Shown: in pieces, positions 43,320-51,565 of the stretch | Numbering within the stretch: the stretch's first letter is position 1 | Layout of the letters: each line of letters begins with the position of its first letter | Source: Deltaproteobacteria bacterium | GTDB lineage: Bacteria; Desulfobacterota; Desulfobacteria; Desulfobacterales; UBA5852 | Assembly: GCA_020444045.1 (NCBI GenBank) | Contig: JAHLLS010000005.1 | Coordinates: forward strand, 124,001 to 188,000 | DNA: 64,000 bases | Reading direction: 5' to 3' | Program-made: the position numbers and the translations under genes | The notes under the pieces: generated by a model | Database searches by the model: none | What the model saw: the letters and a program-made list of their open reading frames with translations, nothing else | Told to the model about the DNA's origin: nothing

Positions 43320-44078
43320 ATGGCCATGCGAACCGGAATACTGCATGATCTGATCAAAACCATCGGCGCGGCCCTGCTGGGCGCATGCCGTGATTTGGCG
43401 CCCATCGTCGTCGTCATTGCCTTGTTTCAGATCCTGGTCTTGCGCCAACCCTTCCCGGAGCTTGTTTCGGTCCTGGCCGGATTGGGATTGGTCATCGTCG
43501 GGTTGGCCTTTTTTGTCGTCGGTCTGGACATCGGCCTGTTTCCTCTCGGCGAGACGTTAGCCGAAGAATTTGCCCACAAGGGCAGCCTTGTCTGGTTGCT
43601 GGTGTTCGCATTTGCGTTAGGTTTTGGCACCACCGTTGCCGAACCGGCCCTCATCGCCGTGACCCGTGAAGGCGCCCGGGCTGCGGCGGAAGCCGCCCTT
43701 ATCGACAATACGCCTGCCGTTATCCAACGATATGCCCTGCACGTCCGCCTGACCGTCGCCTTGTCCGTCGGTATCGCCATCGTTTTCGGTGTATTGCGCA
43801 TACTGCGGGGATGGTCGTTGCCCGTGATTGTCGTAGGCGGCTACGTGCTTGTCATGGTCATGACGTTGTTCGCACCGAAGGAGATCGTAGGACTGGCCTA
43901 TGATTTAGGCGGGGTCACCACTTCAACCGTCACCGTGCCCCTTGTGACGGCCTTGGGGGTAGGCCTGGCCCGTACGATTCGCGGACGGGATCCTTTGACG
44001 GACGGTTTTGGTTTGATCGCCCTGGCCTCCCTTACCCCCATGATCTTTGTCATGGCTTACGGCCTGTTCGTCCACTAG
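43320..44078 (+). CDS. DUF1538 membrane protein, first half of a split pair
   Basis: A 252-residue protein with about six or seven hydrophobic helices. Core motifs are FALGFGTTVAEPALIAV and YDLGGVTTSTVTVPLVTALGVGLA. The next gene encodes a homologous protein with the same motifs. I recall such two-gene DUF1538 systems (UmpAB) being described as Na+, Li+, K+/H+ antiporters in Halomonas; whether this pair does the same is untested. Start could also be GTG 43314 or ATG 43326. It follows the ABC permease by 51 bp. Confidence 0.85.
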   Translation: MAMRTGILHDLIKTIGAALLGACRDLAPIVVVIALFQILVLRQPFPELVSVLAGLGLVIVGLAFFVVGLDIGLFPLGETLAEEFAHKGSLVWLLVFAFALGFGTTVAEPALIAVTREGARAAAEAALIDNTPAVIQRYALHVRLTVALSVGIAIVFGVLRILRGWSLPVIVVGGYVLVMVMTLFAPKEIVGLAYDLGGVTTSTVTVPLVTALGVGLARTIRGRDPLTDGFGLIALASLTPMIFVMAYGLFVH

Positions 44079-44085
44079 GAGAGGT

Positions 44086-44844
44086 ATGGAATTATTTCTT
44101 AACCCTGTTCTTCTGCTGCTGGCGACGGCCAAAGACGTGCTGCCGGTTCTCGCGCTGCTGGTGTTGTTTCAGATGGTGGTCCTGAAAAGACCCCTCCCGA
44201 GACCGGGCCGGATCATTTTCGGATTCGGTCTGGTGCTTGTGGGCATGGCCTGTTTTTTGGGGGGGCTGGATCTGGCCCTTTTCCCGTTGGGCCGGACCAT
44301 GGCACTCCAACTGGCCAAGAGCGCCCAAAGCGGGGGCAAGGAGATCTGGGCCGCTTATGGATGGATCTATCTGTTTGCCTTTTCGGTCGGGTTTGCCACC
44401 ACGATTGCGGAACCGTCGCTGATCGCCGTCTCCCACAAGGCGGAAGAGGCATCCTACAAGGCCATATCATCTTTCGGGCTGCGGATCGCGGTGGCCCTTG
44501 GTGTTGCTGTCGGCATCACCCTCGGCACCTTCCGCATTATTACCGGAACGCCGCTCTATATCTATATTCTCGTCGGGTATGTCATCGTCGCCATCCAAAC
44601 CTTTTTCGCGCCGCGCATGATCATTCCCCTGGCTTACGACTCCGGCGGCGTGACGACGTCTACGGTCACCGTGCCCCTGGTTGCGGCGCTCGGCCTGGGG
44701 CTGGCGTCCAATATTCCCGGCCGGAGTCCGGTGCTGGATGGCTTCGGGCTTATCGCTTTTGCGAGCCTGTTTCCCATCATCAGCGTGCTGGGATACGCTC
44801 AATTGGCGCAATGGATGGTCAGGCGTCGAAACAGAAACAATTAA
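44086..44844 (+). CDS. DUF1538 membrane protein, second half of a split pair
   Basis: A 252-residue homologue of the preceding protein with matching motifs FSVGFATTIAEPSLIAV and YDSGGVTTSTVTVPLVAALGLGLA. About six or seven hydrophobic helices. The two probably form a heterodimeric ion transporter. ATG 44086 follows AGGAGAGG, seven bases after the first gene's stop, so the pair is one operon. A PII-like regulator gene follows 64 bp downstream, suggesting nucleotide-dependent control. Confidence 0.85.
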   Translation: MELFLNPVLLLLATAKDVLPVLALLVLFQMVVLKRPLPRPGRIIFGFGLVLVGMACFLGGLDLALFPLGRTMALQLAKSAQSGGKEIWAAYGWIYLFAFSVGFATTIAEPSLIAVSHKAEEASYKAISSFGLRIAVALGVAVGITLGTFRIITGTPLYIYILVGYVIVAIQTFFAPRMIIPLAYDSGGVTTSTVTVPLVAALGLGLASNIPGRSPVLDGFGLIAFASLFPIISVLGYAQLAQWMVRRRNRNN

Positions 44845-44908
44845 AGGCCCTGCTTGTCTTAAAAAAAGGGTTTGTTTGCCGCAATAAGGACACAGGAGGA
44901 AGATTAAA

Positions 44909-45235
44909 ATGGCAAATAAATGCATCCTGGCAATGGTGAAGCCGCACCTGACCGAAAAGGTGGTCAATTCGGCCAAAAAGGTCGGTGCGACCGGCGCGAC
45001 CATCATTCCGGCCTCCGGGACGGGTGCCGGCGAGGCGAAAACCTTTTTTGGCCTCAGCCTGGATATTCGCACGGAACTGGTTCTTTTCCTCGTAAGCGAG
45101 AGCATGGTTGAACCGGTTCTTTCCGCCATAAAAGAAGCCGGTCGTTTCAGTGAACCGGGAACGGGCATTGCCATGGTGCTGCCGGTGGAACAGACGGCCG
45201 GTATGGAAAGCCAAATGTCGCGCAACAAAGCGTAG
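44909..45235 (+). CDS. PII-like signalling protein linked to DUF1538 transporter
   Basis: A 108-residue protein with the ferredoxin-like PII fold: CILAMVKPHLTEKVVNSAKKVGATGATII, then a loop GTGAGEAKTFFGL, then TELVLFLVSESMVEPVLSAIKEA. The T-loop lacks the uridylylated Tyr context of GlnB/GlnK. It probably binds an adenine nucleotide and gates or signals the adjacent DUF1538 pair, as carboxysome and transporter PII-like proteins do. Ribosome site AGGAGG is strong. No ammonium transporter or glutamine synthetase is near. Confidence 0.85.
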   Translation: MANKCILAMVKPHLTEKVVNSAKKVGATGATIIPASGTGAGEAKTFFGLSLDIRTELVLFLVSESMVEPVLSAIKEAGRFSEPGTGIAMVLPVEQTAGMESQMSRNKA

Positions 45236-45370
45236 TGCCTGACCGTTCAGGAACCCATTGTTGGAATTTATGGAAACAGATGGACTGGAATTGTCAGAAG
45301 GCGGGGTTTAAGAAGTGTATCGAGGTCAACAATTATTGTTGGGTAAACGCTGCAAAAGCATCAAATCGCT

Positions 45371-45949
45371 ATGGTGATTGTTTTATTTATTGTCGGACTG
45401 GTCTGCCTGATCGTCGGGGCGGAAGCGTTGGTGAGAGGCGCCTCCCGTTTAGCCGCTGCGTTTGGCCTGTCGCCATTGGTCATCGGGTTGACGGTCGTCG
45501 CGTTCGGTACAAGTTCTCCTGAACTCGCGGTAAGTATAAAAGCGGCATTGTCCGGCCAGGCGAGCATTGGCGTCGGCAATGTCGTCGGCAGCAACATCTT
45601 CAATATTTTGGGCGTGCTCGGCGTTGCCAGCGTCGTTGCACCGAAGGGGATCCGTGTGTCTCCTGCGGTCACCGGTTTCGATATTCCTGTCACGATCGCG
45701 GTAGCGTTTGCTTGCCTCCCCATCTTCTTTACCGGCGGCGTGATCAGTCGGCCGGAAGGGGCGTTATTGTTGGGGTACTACGTGGCCTACACGCTGTATC
45801 TCATCCTGGCTGCATCTTACCATGATGCATTGCCAAGCTTTAATGCCGCCATGCTGTATTTCGTAATCCCACTAACCGCCGTTACGCTGGCTACTATAGC
45901 AATGCGGGAATTGCACAGGCGAAAGCGCCCGCCGAAGCACAACCCGTGA
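45371..45949 (+). CDS. half-length Na+/Ca2+ exchanger-family protein (single alpha repeat)
   Basis: A 192-residue membrane protein of the CaCA (YrbG) family. Residues 1-~78 look like the start of a full antiporter with the alpha-1 motif (GLTVVAFGTSSPELAVS, GNVVGSNIFNI). From ~80 on, the sequence (LPIFFTGG, EGALLLGYYVAYTLYLILAA, ending in an extra helix) looks like the C-terminal end after alpha-2. The full protein has two inverted alpha repeats and ~320 residues. A deletion by recombination between the two repeats would give exactly this. It could dimerise to work or be a remnant. Start has no strong ribosome site. Confidence 0.72.
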   Translation: MVIVLFIVGLVCLIVGAEALVRGASRLAAAFGLSPLVIGLTVVAFGTSSPELAVSIKAALSGQASIGVGNVVGSNIFNILGVLGVASVVAPKGIRVSPAVTGFDIPVTIAVAFACLPIFFTGGVISRPEGALLLGYYVAYTLYLILAASYHDALPSFNAAMLYFVIPLTAVTLATIAMRELHRRKRPPKHNP

Positions 45950-46159
45950 CAGGCATAGCGCCACATGGGGTCGTTGGATTCTAAGCGGCAACGTGGGGAC
46001 AAGGTCGAAGGCCGCCGCCACGCCGATCTTCTTATCTTTGATCCTCATCACAGCACTTCATTTCAACCATACAGGCCTGGTGTCCGCTTGACAGGTTAGG
46101 GGTTATCCCTAAGGTAGGTAAGCACCCTGCGTACCATTCCAAAAACAGGTAAAGGAGTT
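45950..46159. other. intergenic region before the aldo/keto reductase
   Basis: 210 bp with no gene seen. A ribosome site AAAGGAG at its end serves the next gene. No clear promoter or terminator was recognised. Confidence 0.4.
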
Positions 46160-47701
46160 ATGCCCGTGCAGATGATTGAGGGATTCGCCACGGCTGATGC
46201 GACGGGCGCTCACGCGGAGCGTTTCGATACGCTCTCTTACACGACCATGGGCCGCACGGAGCTTTGCTGCTCCCAGACCGGATTCGGGTGCTACCGCATC
46301 GCGGACGGTATCGATTCGCACCGAAACGCTCTGCAGCGGGCACTGGACGGCGGCATCAACCTGATCGACACCAGCGCCAACTACGCGGACGGTGAATCGG
46401 AAACCCTCGTCGGAAAGGTGCTGACGGATGCCGTTGAATCCGGAACATTGAACCGCGAGGCGGTCATCGTGGTGACCAAGGGCGGTTATCTCCAGGGCCG
46501 AAATTATGACTTGAGCCAGGCACGCAAAGCCCAGGGGCAGCCGTTTCCCGAGCTCGTGCCCTATGCCGATGGCCTGGAGCACTGCATTCATCCCGAATTC
46601 CTTGAAGATCAGGTCACGCGCAGCCTGGAGCGCCTCAACCTGGCCACGCTTGATTTTTTTCTTCTGCACAATCCTGAATATTACCTGAGCTGGGCCGTTT
46701 CCAAACAGGGCATGGAACAGGAAGCGGCCAACGCCGCATACGAAGGCCGTATCCTGAAAGCCTTTCAACACCTGGAGCAGGAAGTCGACCGGGGGCGCAT
46801 CCGTTATTACGGCATCAGTTCCAACACGTTTCCGGAGCCTTCGGACCGACCCGACTTTACCTGCCTTCAACGGATTCTGGATGTGGCCAAGGCGGTTGGA
46901 CCTGAACACCATTTCGCCATGATCCAGTTCCCCATGAATCTCATCGAAAGCGGCGCGGTGCTGAACAGGAACCAGCCCGACGGCATGACGCTGCTCACGA
47001 CGGCGATGCGGGCGGGTCTGGGCACCCTCGTCAACCGCCCCCTGAATGCCCTGGCCGCCGATGGCCTCCTGAGACTATCCGATGTGAGATTGCCCCGCGG
47101 TTATCTCCCAGAAGAAATCGTTCAGGCCATTCAATCGCTGGTGACCTCCGAGAATATGCTGGCCAGAGAAAAATTGCCGAATCTGGATTTATCGGAAGAA
47201 TTACGCACCCGTATCGTAACCCAAATCCGGATCGGCCCCATGCTGTTGCAGCAGCACCGGTCTTTCTCATCCTACGATCACTGGCGGCAGATCATGACGT
47301 CGCAGCTCCTTCCCCGGGTCAACGGCGTGCTGGCCTATCTCGACCAACAAGCTTTTCGGGAGAATCTCCGCGATTGGACCGAAGGCCATGCTCGGTATCT
47401 AACAACCGTCCTGGAGGCGGTGACATCCCTTTATGCGCCAGCAGCAGCCGAAAGGGCGGAAGCGCTCAAAAAGATGGTGCAGCAAGCCGATCCGGACTGG
47501 GACGACCATGGAACCCTGAGCCAGGTGGCGATCCGGGCGCTCCGAACGACCCATGGCATCTCCTCGGTCCTCGTCGGCATGCGTCACCCCCGCTACGTTG
47601 CCGATGTCTTGCAGGAACTGCATCGGCTGAAACCGACAAAACCAAATGAAACCGCATGGGCACATATCAAGGGCAGGTTAAGCGAACTTGGTCTGTCTTA
47701 G
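46160..47701 (+). CDS. aldo/keto reductase family protein, extended
   Basis: A 513-residue protein, well above the usual 280-350. The N-terminal ~330 residues form the TIM barrel with the catalytic tetrad recognisable: Asp and Tyr in LIDTSANYADGESE, Lys in VVTKGGY and His in FLLHNPEYY. The extra ~180 C-terminal residues are helical and end with GISSVLVGMRHPRYVADVL, which is the usual barrel-end motif. The extension is therefore an internal insertion rather than a tail. Substrate unknown. Start choice lies within four codons (ATG 46160, GTG 46166, ATG 46172); AAGGAG favours 46166. Confidence 0.85.
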   Translation: MPVQMIEGFATADATGAHAERFDTLSYTTMGRTELCCSQTGFGCYRIADGIDSHRNALQRALDGGINLIDTSANYADGESETLVGKVLTDAVESGTLNREAVIVVTKGGYLQGRNYDLSQARKAQGQPFPELVPYADGLEHCIHPEFLEDQVTRSLERLNLATLDFFLLHNPEYYLSWAVSKQGMEQEAANAAYEGRILKAFQHLEQEVDRGRIRYYGISSNTFPEPSDRPDFTCLQRILDVAKAVGPEHHFAMIQFPMNLIESGAVLNRNQPDGMTLLTTAMRAGLGTLVNRPLNALAADGLLRLSDVRLPRGYLPEEIVQAIQSLVTSENMLAREKLPNLDLSEELRTRIVTQIRIGPMLLQQHRSFSSYDHWRQIMTSQLLPRVNGVLAYLDQQAFRENLRDWTEGHARYLTTVLEAVTSLYAPAAAERAEALKKMVQQADPDWDDHGTLSQVAIRALRTTHGISSVLVGMRHPRYVADVLQELHRLKPTKPNETAWAHIKGRLSELGLS

Positions 47702-47724
47702 AACAGCCACCAAAAGGAGGAAAC

Positions 47725-48585
47725 ATGAAAATCGGTTTTATCGGCCTGGGAATCATGGGCGGCCGCATGGCGCACAATCTTCTGACAAAGGGTCACGCCC
47801 TTACCGTGTACAACCGCACGCCGGCCAAAGCCGAGGCCCTGATGGCCGAAGGGGCCAAATGGGCGGAAACACCAGCGGATCTGGCGCAGAAGGTGGACAT
47901 CCTCTTTACCATGCTGTCCACCCCGGAGGTGGTTCAGACCCTGGCGGCCAAAGAGAACGGGTTTCTGGAAGCCCTTCCGAAGGGCGCTCTCTGGGTCGAT
48001 TGCTCCACGGTGAACCCCGGTTTTGCGCGCTGGATGGCAGCGGTGGCCGGCGCCCGTGGGGTGCGCTTTCTGGACGCCCCGGTGGCCGGCACCAAAGGGC
48101 CGGCGGGCAGCGGGGATCTGATTTTTTTGGTGGGCGGCAACGCCGAAGATCTCGCCCAGTGCCGACCGCTGCTCGACTGCATGGGAAAGAAGATCGTGTA
48201 CCTGGGTGGCGCGGGAAACGGTGCCGCCATGAAAATGCTTTTCAACCTCATGCTGGGAAACGCCATGGCGGCTTACAGCGAAGCGTTGGTTCTGGGAGAG
48301 GCTTTGGGCCTGCCCCGGCAGACCGTGGCGGATGTCATTCTCGACGCCCCGGTGGCGGCTCCGTTTTTAAAGATGAAGCAGGCGCTGATCGATCAGGATG
48401 AATTCGAGGCCCACTTCCCCTTGCGATGGATGCGCAAAGACCTGCATCTGGTGGCCCAAACCGCCTACGAAAAAGGTGTGGCCCTGCCGGCGCTCAATGC
48501 CGTCAAGGAAATCTATGCGCTGGCGGAAAAGCACGGCTTGGGCGGAAAAGATTTTGCTGCGATTTACCGCTATCTGGCCCCCTGA
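47725..48585 (+). CDS. 3-hydroxyisobutyrate dehydrogenase-family oxidoreductase
   Basis: A 286-residue beta-hydroxyacid dehydrogenase. The Rossmann motif GFIGLGIMGGRMAHNL opens the protein, substrate-binding segment DAPVAGTKGPAGSGDLIF follows, and the catalytic Lys lies in GNGAAMKMLFNLMLG. Likely substrates are 3-hydroxyisobutyrate, 4-hydroxybutyrate or tartronate semialdehyde with NAD(P). Ribosome site AAGGAGG. It is 23 bp behind the aldo/keto reductase and probably in the same operon, so the pair may process one carbonyl compound. Confidence 0.9.
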   Translation: MKIGFIGLGIMGGRMAHNLLTKGHALTVYNRTPAKAEALMAEGAKWAETPADLAQKVDILFTMLSTPEVVQTLAAKENGFLEALPKGALWVDCSTVNPGFARWMAAVAGARGVRFLDAPVAGTKGPAGSGDLIFLVGGNAEDLAQCRPLLDCMGKKIVYLGGAGNGAAMKMLFNLMLGNAMAAYSEALVLGEALGLPRQTVADVILDAPVAAPFLKMKQALIDQDEFEAHFPLRWMRKDLHLVAQTAYEKGVALPALNAVKEIYALAEKHGLGGKDFAAIYRYLAP

Positions 48586-48649
48586 CACGCCCATTGCATG
48601 AAATGCGGCGCAGCGTTCACTTCAAAGGGCCCTTAATCGGGTTAGCCGG

Positions 48650-49261
48650 TCATATTTCTGCATCAAAATCTTCGATATTTTTGCCTTTTCCGACAAAAGC
48701 GGTCATGGTTGCAAACGCCCGCTCGTACGACGCCATCACGTTTTTCATTTGATCGCACATGGGGTCGTTCGGTCCCAATTCCTCCCTCATTTCATCGAAC
48801 AGTTTTCGGCCGTTTTTGAGATGGCGCTCCATTTTCAGGAGCAGGGCTTTGCGCGCGTGGTGGCGGGTCTGTTCCTTTTGAATGAGGGGCATGAGTTGCA
48901 TCACCGACGCTTCGACCAACGCATCCCGTGGCATTTTGCTGGCTTGGGCGACGTCATCGAGCGCGAAGACGGCATCTCTGCTGATGACATAGGCTTTTAC
49001 CAGCCGCGGAACGTCTTTCAAGTTTGCGTTCTTGACCGAGGCGGCGACGGCTTCTAGGGTCTCACGTTTTTGGACTATATGGTCAAAAAGAGACTTGGGT
49101 TTCAAACGTAAGTGAGCCCCGAGAATGGTGATGGCGTCGATGCAATTGGGCGACAGTTTGAAAGAGACGCGTACCGATTGCCGCCCTCTCAGATCGGCTG
49201 CCGAGGCCTTGGGTATGGAAAACGGCTGAGGTGTCTGGGGCCTTGTTTTTTTAGTCACCAT
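48650..49261 (-). CDS. hypothetical protein
   Basis: A 203-residue basic, mainly helical protein. Opening VTKKTRPQTPQPF is disordered and basic; RQSVRVSFKLSPNCIDAITILGAHLRLKPKSLFDHIV resembles a ribbon-helix-helix-like or helical DNA-binding segment, but this is tentative. ATG 49261 is chosen because AGGAG precedes it at good spacing. It diverges from the hsp20 pair across an AT-rich 176 bp region. No family recognised. Confidence 0.6.
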   Translation of the reverse strand: MVTKKTRPQTPQPFSIPKASAADLRGRQSVRVSFKLSPNCIDAITILGAHLRLKPKSLFDHIVQKRETLEAVAASVKNANLKDVPRLVKAYVISRDAVFALDDVAQASKMPRDALVEASVMQLMPLIQKEQTRHHARKALLLKMERHLKNGRKLFDEMREELGPNDPMCDQMKNVMASYERAFATMTAFVGKGKNIEDFDAEI

Positions 49262-49346
49262 TGGCACTCCTAATTTATTGGAATTAATTAATTACTAAAA
49301 TACACATATATTAATTAATAATGCAATAAAAATATATTTACAAATA

Positions 49347-49374
49347 TTGACATAATATAAATCGTGGCTAAATT
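49347..49374 (+). promoter_or_regulatory. promoter of the hsp20 pair
   Basis: TTGACA (49347-49352) and TAAATT (49369-49374) are 16 bases apart in an AT-rich stretch, about 64 bp before the first Hsp20 start. It looks like a housekeeping promoter; no CIRCE-type inverted repeat was seen. Confidence 0.5.
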
Positions 49375-49437
49375 TTCTGTCAAACACACATGGATAATGT
49401 TTTCGACAGATAAACCACATAAAAGGAGGATTTAGCC

Positions 49438-49899
49438 ATGATCTACCGCAGCATGTATGGGTTGCCCGCATGGAGCGTTTACAGACCGCATCGTGACTTG
49501 GATCGCATGCGGCGCGAGATGGATCGCTTGTTCGACGCCTTTTCGGGCCAAGGTGAAGGCCGTGTGAGCGCCGGGGTATATCCGCTCGTCAATTTGACGG
49601 AAGACCAGGAAAACTTCTACCTGCGCGCCGAGCTTCCCGGAATGAAAGCGGAGGACCTGGACATTCAGGTGACCGCCAACAACCTGTCCCTGTCGGGTGA
49701 GCGCAAAATCGCCCAGGAGGGCAACGGCGTCAAATATCACCGGCGTGAACGTGAAGGCGGGCGTTTCTCGCGTGTCGTGACGCTTCCGGGCGATATCAAC
49801 GCCGAAAAAGTCGATGCCGATCTGGTCAACGGTGTCTTGACCGTCAAGATCGCCAAGGCGGAAGCGGCCAAACCCAAGCAGATTACCGTTCGCCATTGA
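49438..49899 (+). CDS. Hsp20/alpha-crystallin family small heat shock protein
   Basis: A 153-residue chaperone that holds unfolding proteins. The alpha-crystallin domain runs from about 45 to 140: VNLTEDQENFYLRAELPGMKAEDLDIQVTANNLSLSGER, then VDADLVNGVLTVKIAKAE. The N-terminal arm has RPHRDLDRMRREMDRLFDAF, typical of bacterial class A. Strong ribosome site AAAGGAGG. A second Hsp20 gene follows 29 bp downstream; the two may form mixed oligomers. Confidence 0.93.
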   Translation: MIYRSMYGLPAWSVYRPHRDLDRMRREMDRLFDAFSGQGEGRVSAGVYPLVNLTEDQENFYLRAELPGMKAEDLDIQVTANNLSLSGERKIAQEGNGVKYHRREREGGRFSRVVTLPGDINAEKVDADLVNGVLTVKIAKAEAAKPKQITVRH

Positions 49900-49928
49900 T
49901 GATTTTATTCAGGAAAGGAGGCCCAGAA

Positions 49929-50339
49929 ATGGCTGCCACGGATAGCAAGGAACTGAAAGTACGCGAAAAACAGGAGGTCGCCCATCCTGCGGAGCAGACA
50001 CGGCCCGGCGTCTACTTTACACCGACGGTGGATATTTTTGAAACCGATAAGGAGATGACGCTGCTGGCCGACATGCCGGGTGTCAAGCCGGAGAACCTCT
50101 CCATTGATTTGCGCGACAATACCCTGACCTTGGAGGGGGATATCGCCCCGAAGGACAGTCAGAAAGAGGAATCAATTTACGAGGAGTACACAAGCGGCCG
50201 CTTCTATCGGCAATTTTCTCTCTCGGAGGTGATCGATCAGGCGAAGATCGATGCGCAGCTCCAGGACGGGGTGCTGCGGTTAACGCTCCCCAAAGTCGAG
50301 AAAGCCACGCCGCGCAAGATTGCGGTGCGAACGAGCTGA
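49929..50339 (+). CDS. second Hsp20/alpha-crystallin protein
   Basis: A 136-residue Hsp20 with domain YFTPTVDIFETDKEMTLLADMPGVKPENLSIDLRDNTLTLEG and closing LQDGVLRLTLPKVEKATPRKI. It lacks the C-terminal IxI/V extension in clear form, like its neighbour. ATG 49929 follows AAAGGAGG; a longer frame from 49896 overlaps the first gene. It is co-transcribed with the preceding Hsp20 and followed by a terminator-like hairpin. Confidence 0.92.
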   Translation: MAATDSKELKVREKQEVAHPAEQTRPGVYFTPTVDIFETDKEMTLLADMPGVKPENLSIDLRDNTLTLEGDIAPKDSQKEESIYEEYTSGRFYRQFSLSEVIDQAKIDAQLQDGVLRLTLPKVEKATPRKIAVRTS

Positions 50340-50346
50340 CAATTCA

Positions 50347-50380
50347 GAAGCCGGCAGGCGGGAAATCGCCTGTCGGCTTC
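50347..50380 (+). terminator. strong hairpin after the hsp20 pair
   Basis: A 14-base stem (50347-50360 with 50367-50380, one G-T pair) around GGAAAT. The T-run is poor (TCGCATTAAT), so termination is likely but not textbook. Confidence 0.6.
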
Positions 50381-50432
50381 TCGCATTAATGGCCTTCAGG
50401 CAATTCTTGTTTGATCCAAACCCTCCGCACCT

Positions 50433-50835
50433 GGTGGATGACACGGAGAGGTTCTATTGATTCAGGGCGAAGCTTATGAAAGTGTTCTTTCATTCTCTTT
50501 CGCGTTAAAAGAACACGAAGCAAAAGAAAACACCCGTTTTCCGCTTTATCCTGCGCGTCGCCAAACCGGGCGAGGCAGCAAAGATCATGCTGTCAGGCAA
50601 GGCGTCAAGCGCAGCGAGGCGCGCAGCAATCGTCAGATTGTGAGCACCCGAGCAAGCTTGACAACGCAGCATGGCGGCATGAGATGCCGCTGAATCGTTT
50701 GGTTTCGGCCGGAGCACGCGGTTACTCACCCGCCTGATGCGGGATCAGACAGTCCGCGCGCTTTTTTTCGTCCGCCGCGACGATGCTTGGCGTGGAACAA
50801 TGGGAAATAAAAAACCATAACGTCAAAACTGTTTT
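50433..50835. repeat. about 400 bp structured dispersed repeat, copy B
   Basis: Second copy of the element at 36151-36554, same orientation. The first hairpin is GTGTTCTTT/AAAGAACAC (50482-50490/50508-50516), different in sequence from copy A but still paired. The CCCGC-ctgat-GCGGG hairpin (50729-50743) replaces CCCGCC-gtc-GGCGGG. The central block with CGTCGCCAAACC, AGGCAAGGCGTCAAGCG and CAATCGTCAGATTGTGAGCA is nearly unchanged. It fills the gap between the hsp20 pair and the J-domain gene and contains no convincing gene. Confidence 0.75.
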
Positions 50836-50887
50836 GGCGACGATGGGCAAAGCATACCTTTCGTTGAAGGGTGGGTGGACGTGACGA

Positions 50888-51565
50888 ATGCCGCGCGACT
50901 ACTACATCGTTTTAGGGATCGAGCAGGGCGCAAGTTTATCCGAGATCAAAAAAGCATACCGCAACGCCATCAAGCGTTATCACCCGGATAAGATCGGAAA
51001 AAGCACCGATCCCCATAAATTCATGGCGGCGCGTGAAGCCTACGAAGTTCTCTCCGACGCTGAAAAACGACGGGCCTATGATGCTGAAAGGCAGCCGCAA
51101 GAGACCCCTGCCCGAAGGGAAGACTTCCCGGAGACCGCCCCGCATCGGCGCCAGACGTGGAAGCCGTTTCGGAATCCACCCGTCCAAGACCATTTTCTCC
51201 AAAGCATGATTCCCGGTTTTTACCGGAACCGTCGCCAACGTCCGGCACGGGGCCAAGGCCTCTACGTGGAAGTGATTTTGACGGAGTGGGAAGCCCTGCA
51301 AGGGGGAACATTCCCCCTAACCCTTGCGGTTGCCGTTCCCTGTCCTTATTGTTTCGATAGGTGGGGTTCGCCGGGCGCGACTTGCCCCGCGTGTCGGGGA
51401 TACGGTGTTGTCCGATCGCGTCGTTCCTTCGACTTGAATCTTCCGCCGGACTTATCCGATGGCACGATATTGACCGTTTCCTTCGCTCCCGAAGGATTGG
51501 GCGAGATCACCCTGTTGATTGCGGTGCGGGTGAGGGGACGTAACACGGATCGTTGGCCATATTAA
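50888..51565 (+). CDS. J-domain protein with reduced zinc-finger region
   Basis: A 225-residue DnaJ-like co-chaperone. The J domain (about 3-65) has the HPD motif in KRYHPDKIG and stimulates an Hsp70 ATPase. A proline- and arginine-rich linker follows. The C-terminal half resembles a DnaJ peptide-binding domain but with only one CxxC pair set (CPYC...CPAC) instead of four CxxCxGxG repeats, so it lacks the full zinc region. The start is preceded only by a weak site. It stands near the Hsp20 genes, which suggests a shared stress role. Confidence 0.82.
   Translation: MPRDYYIVLGIEQGASLSEIKKAYRNAIKRYHPDKIGKSTDPHKFMAAREAYEVLSDAEKRRAYDAERQPQETPARREDFPETAPHRRQTWKPFRNPPVQDHFLQSMIPGFYRNRRQRPARGQGLYVEVILTEWEALQGGTFPLTLAVAVPCPYCFDRWGSPGATCPACRGYGVVRSRRSFDLNLPPDLSDGTILTVSFAPEGLGEITLLIAVRVRGRNTDRWPY

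Noticed and set aside
41748-43448. 566-residue minus-strand frame opposite the ABC permease
   Set aside because: The translation is rich in Gln, His, Arg and Asp with no hydrophobic core, the typical shadow of a GC-rich membrane protein gene.
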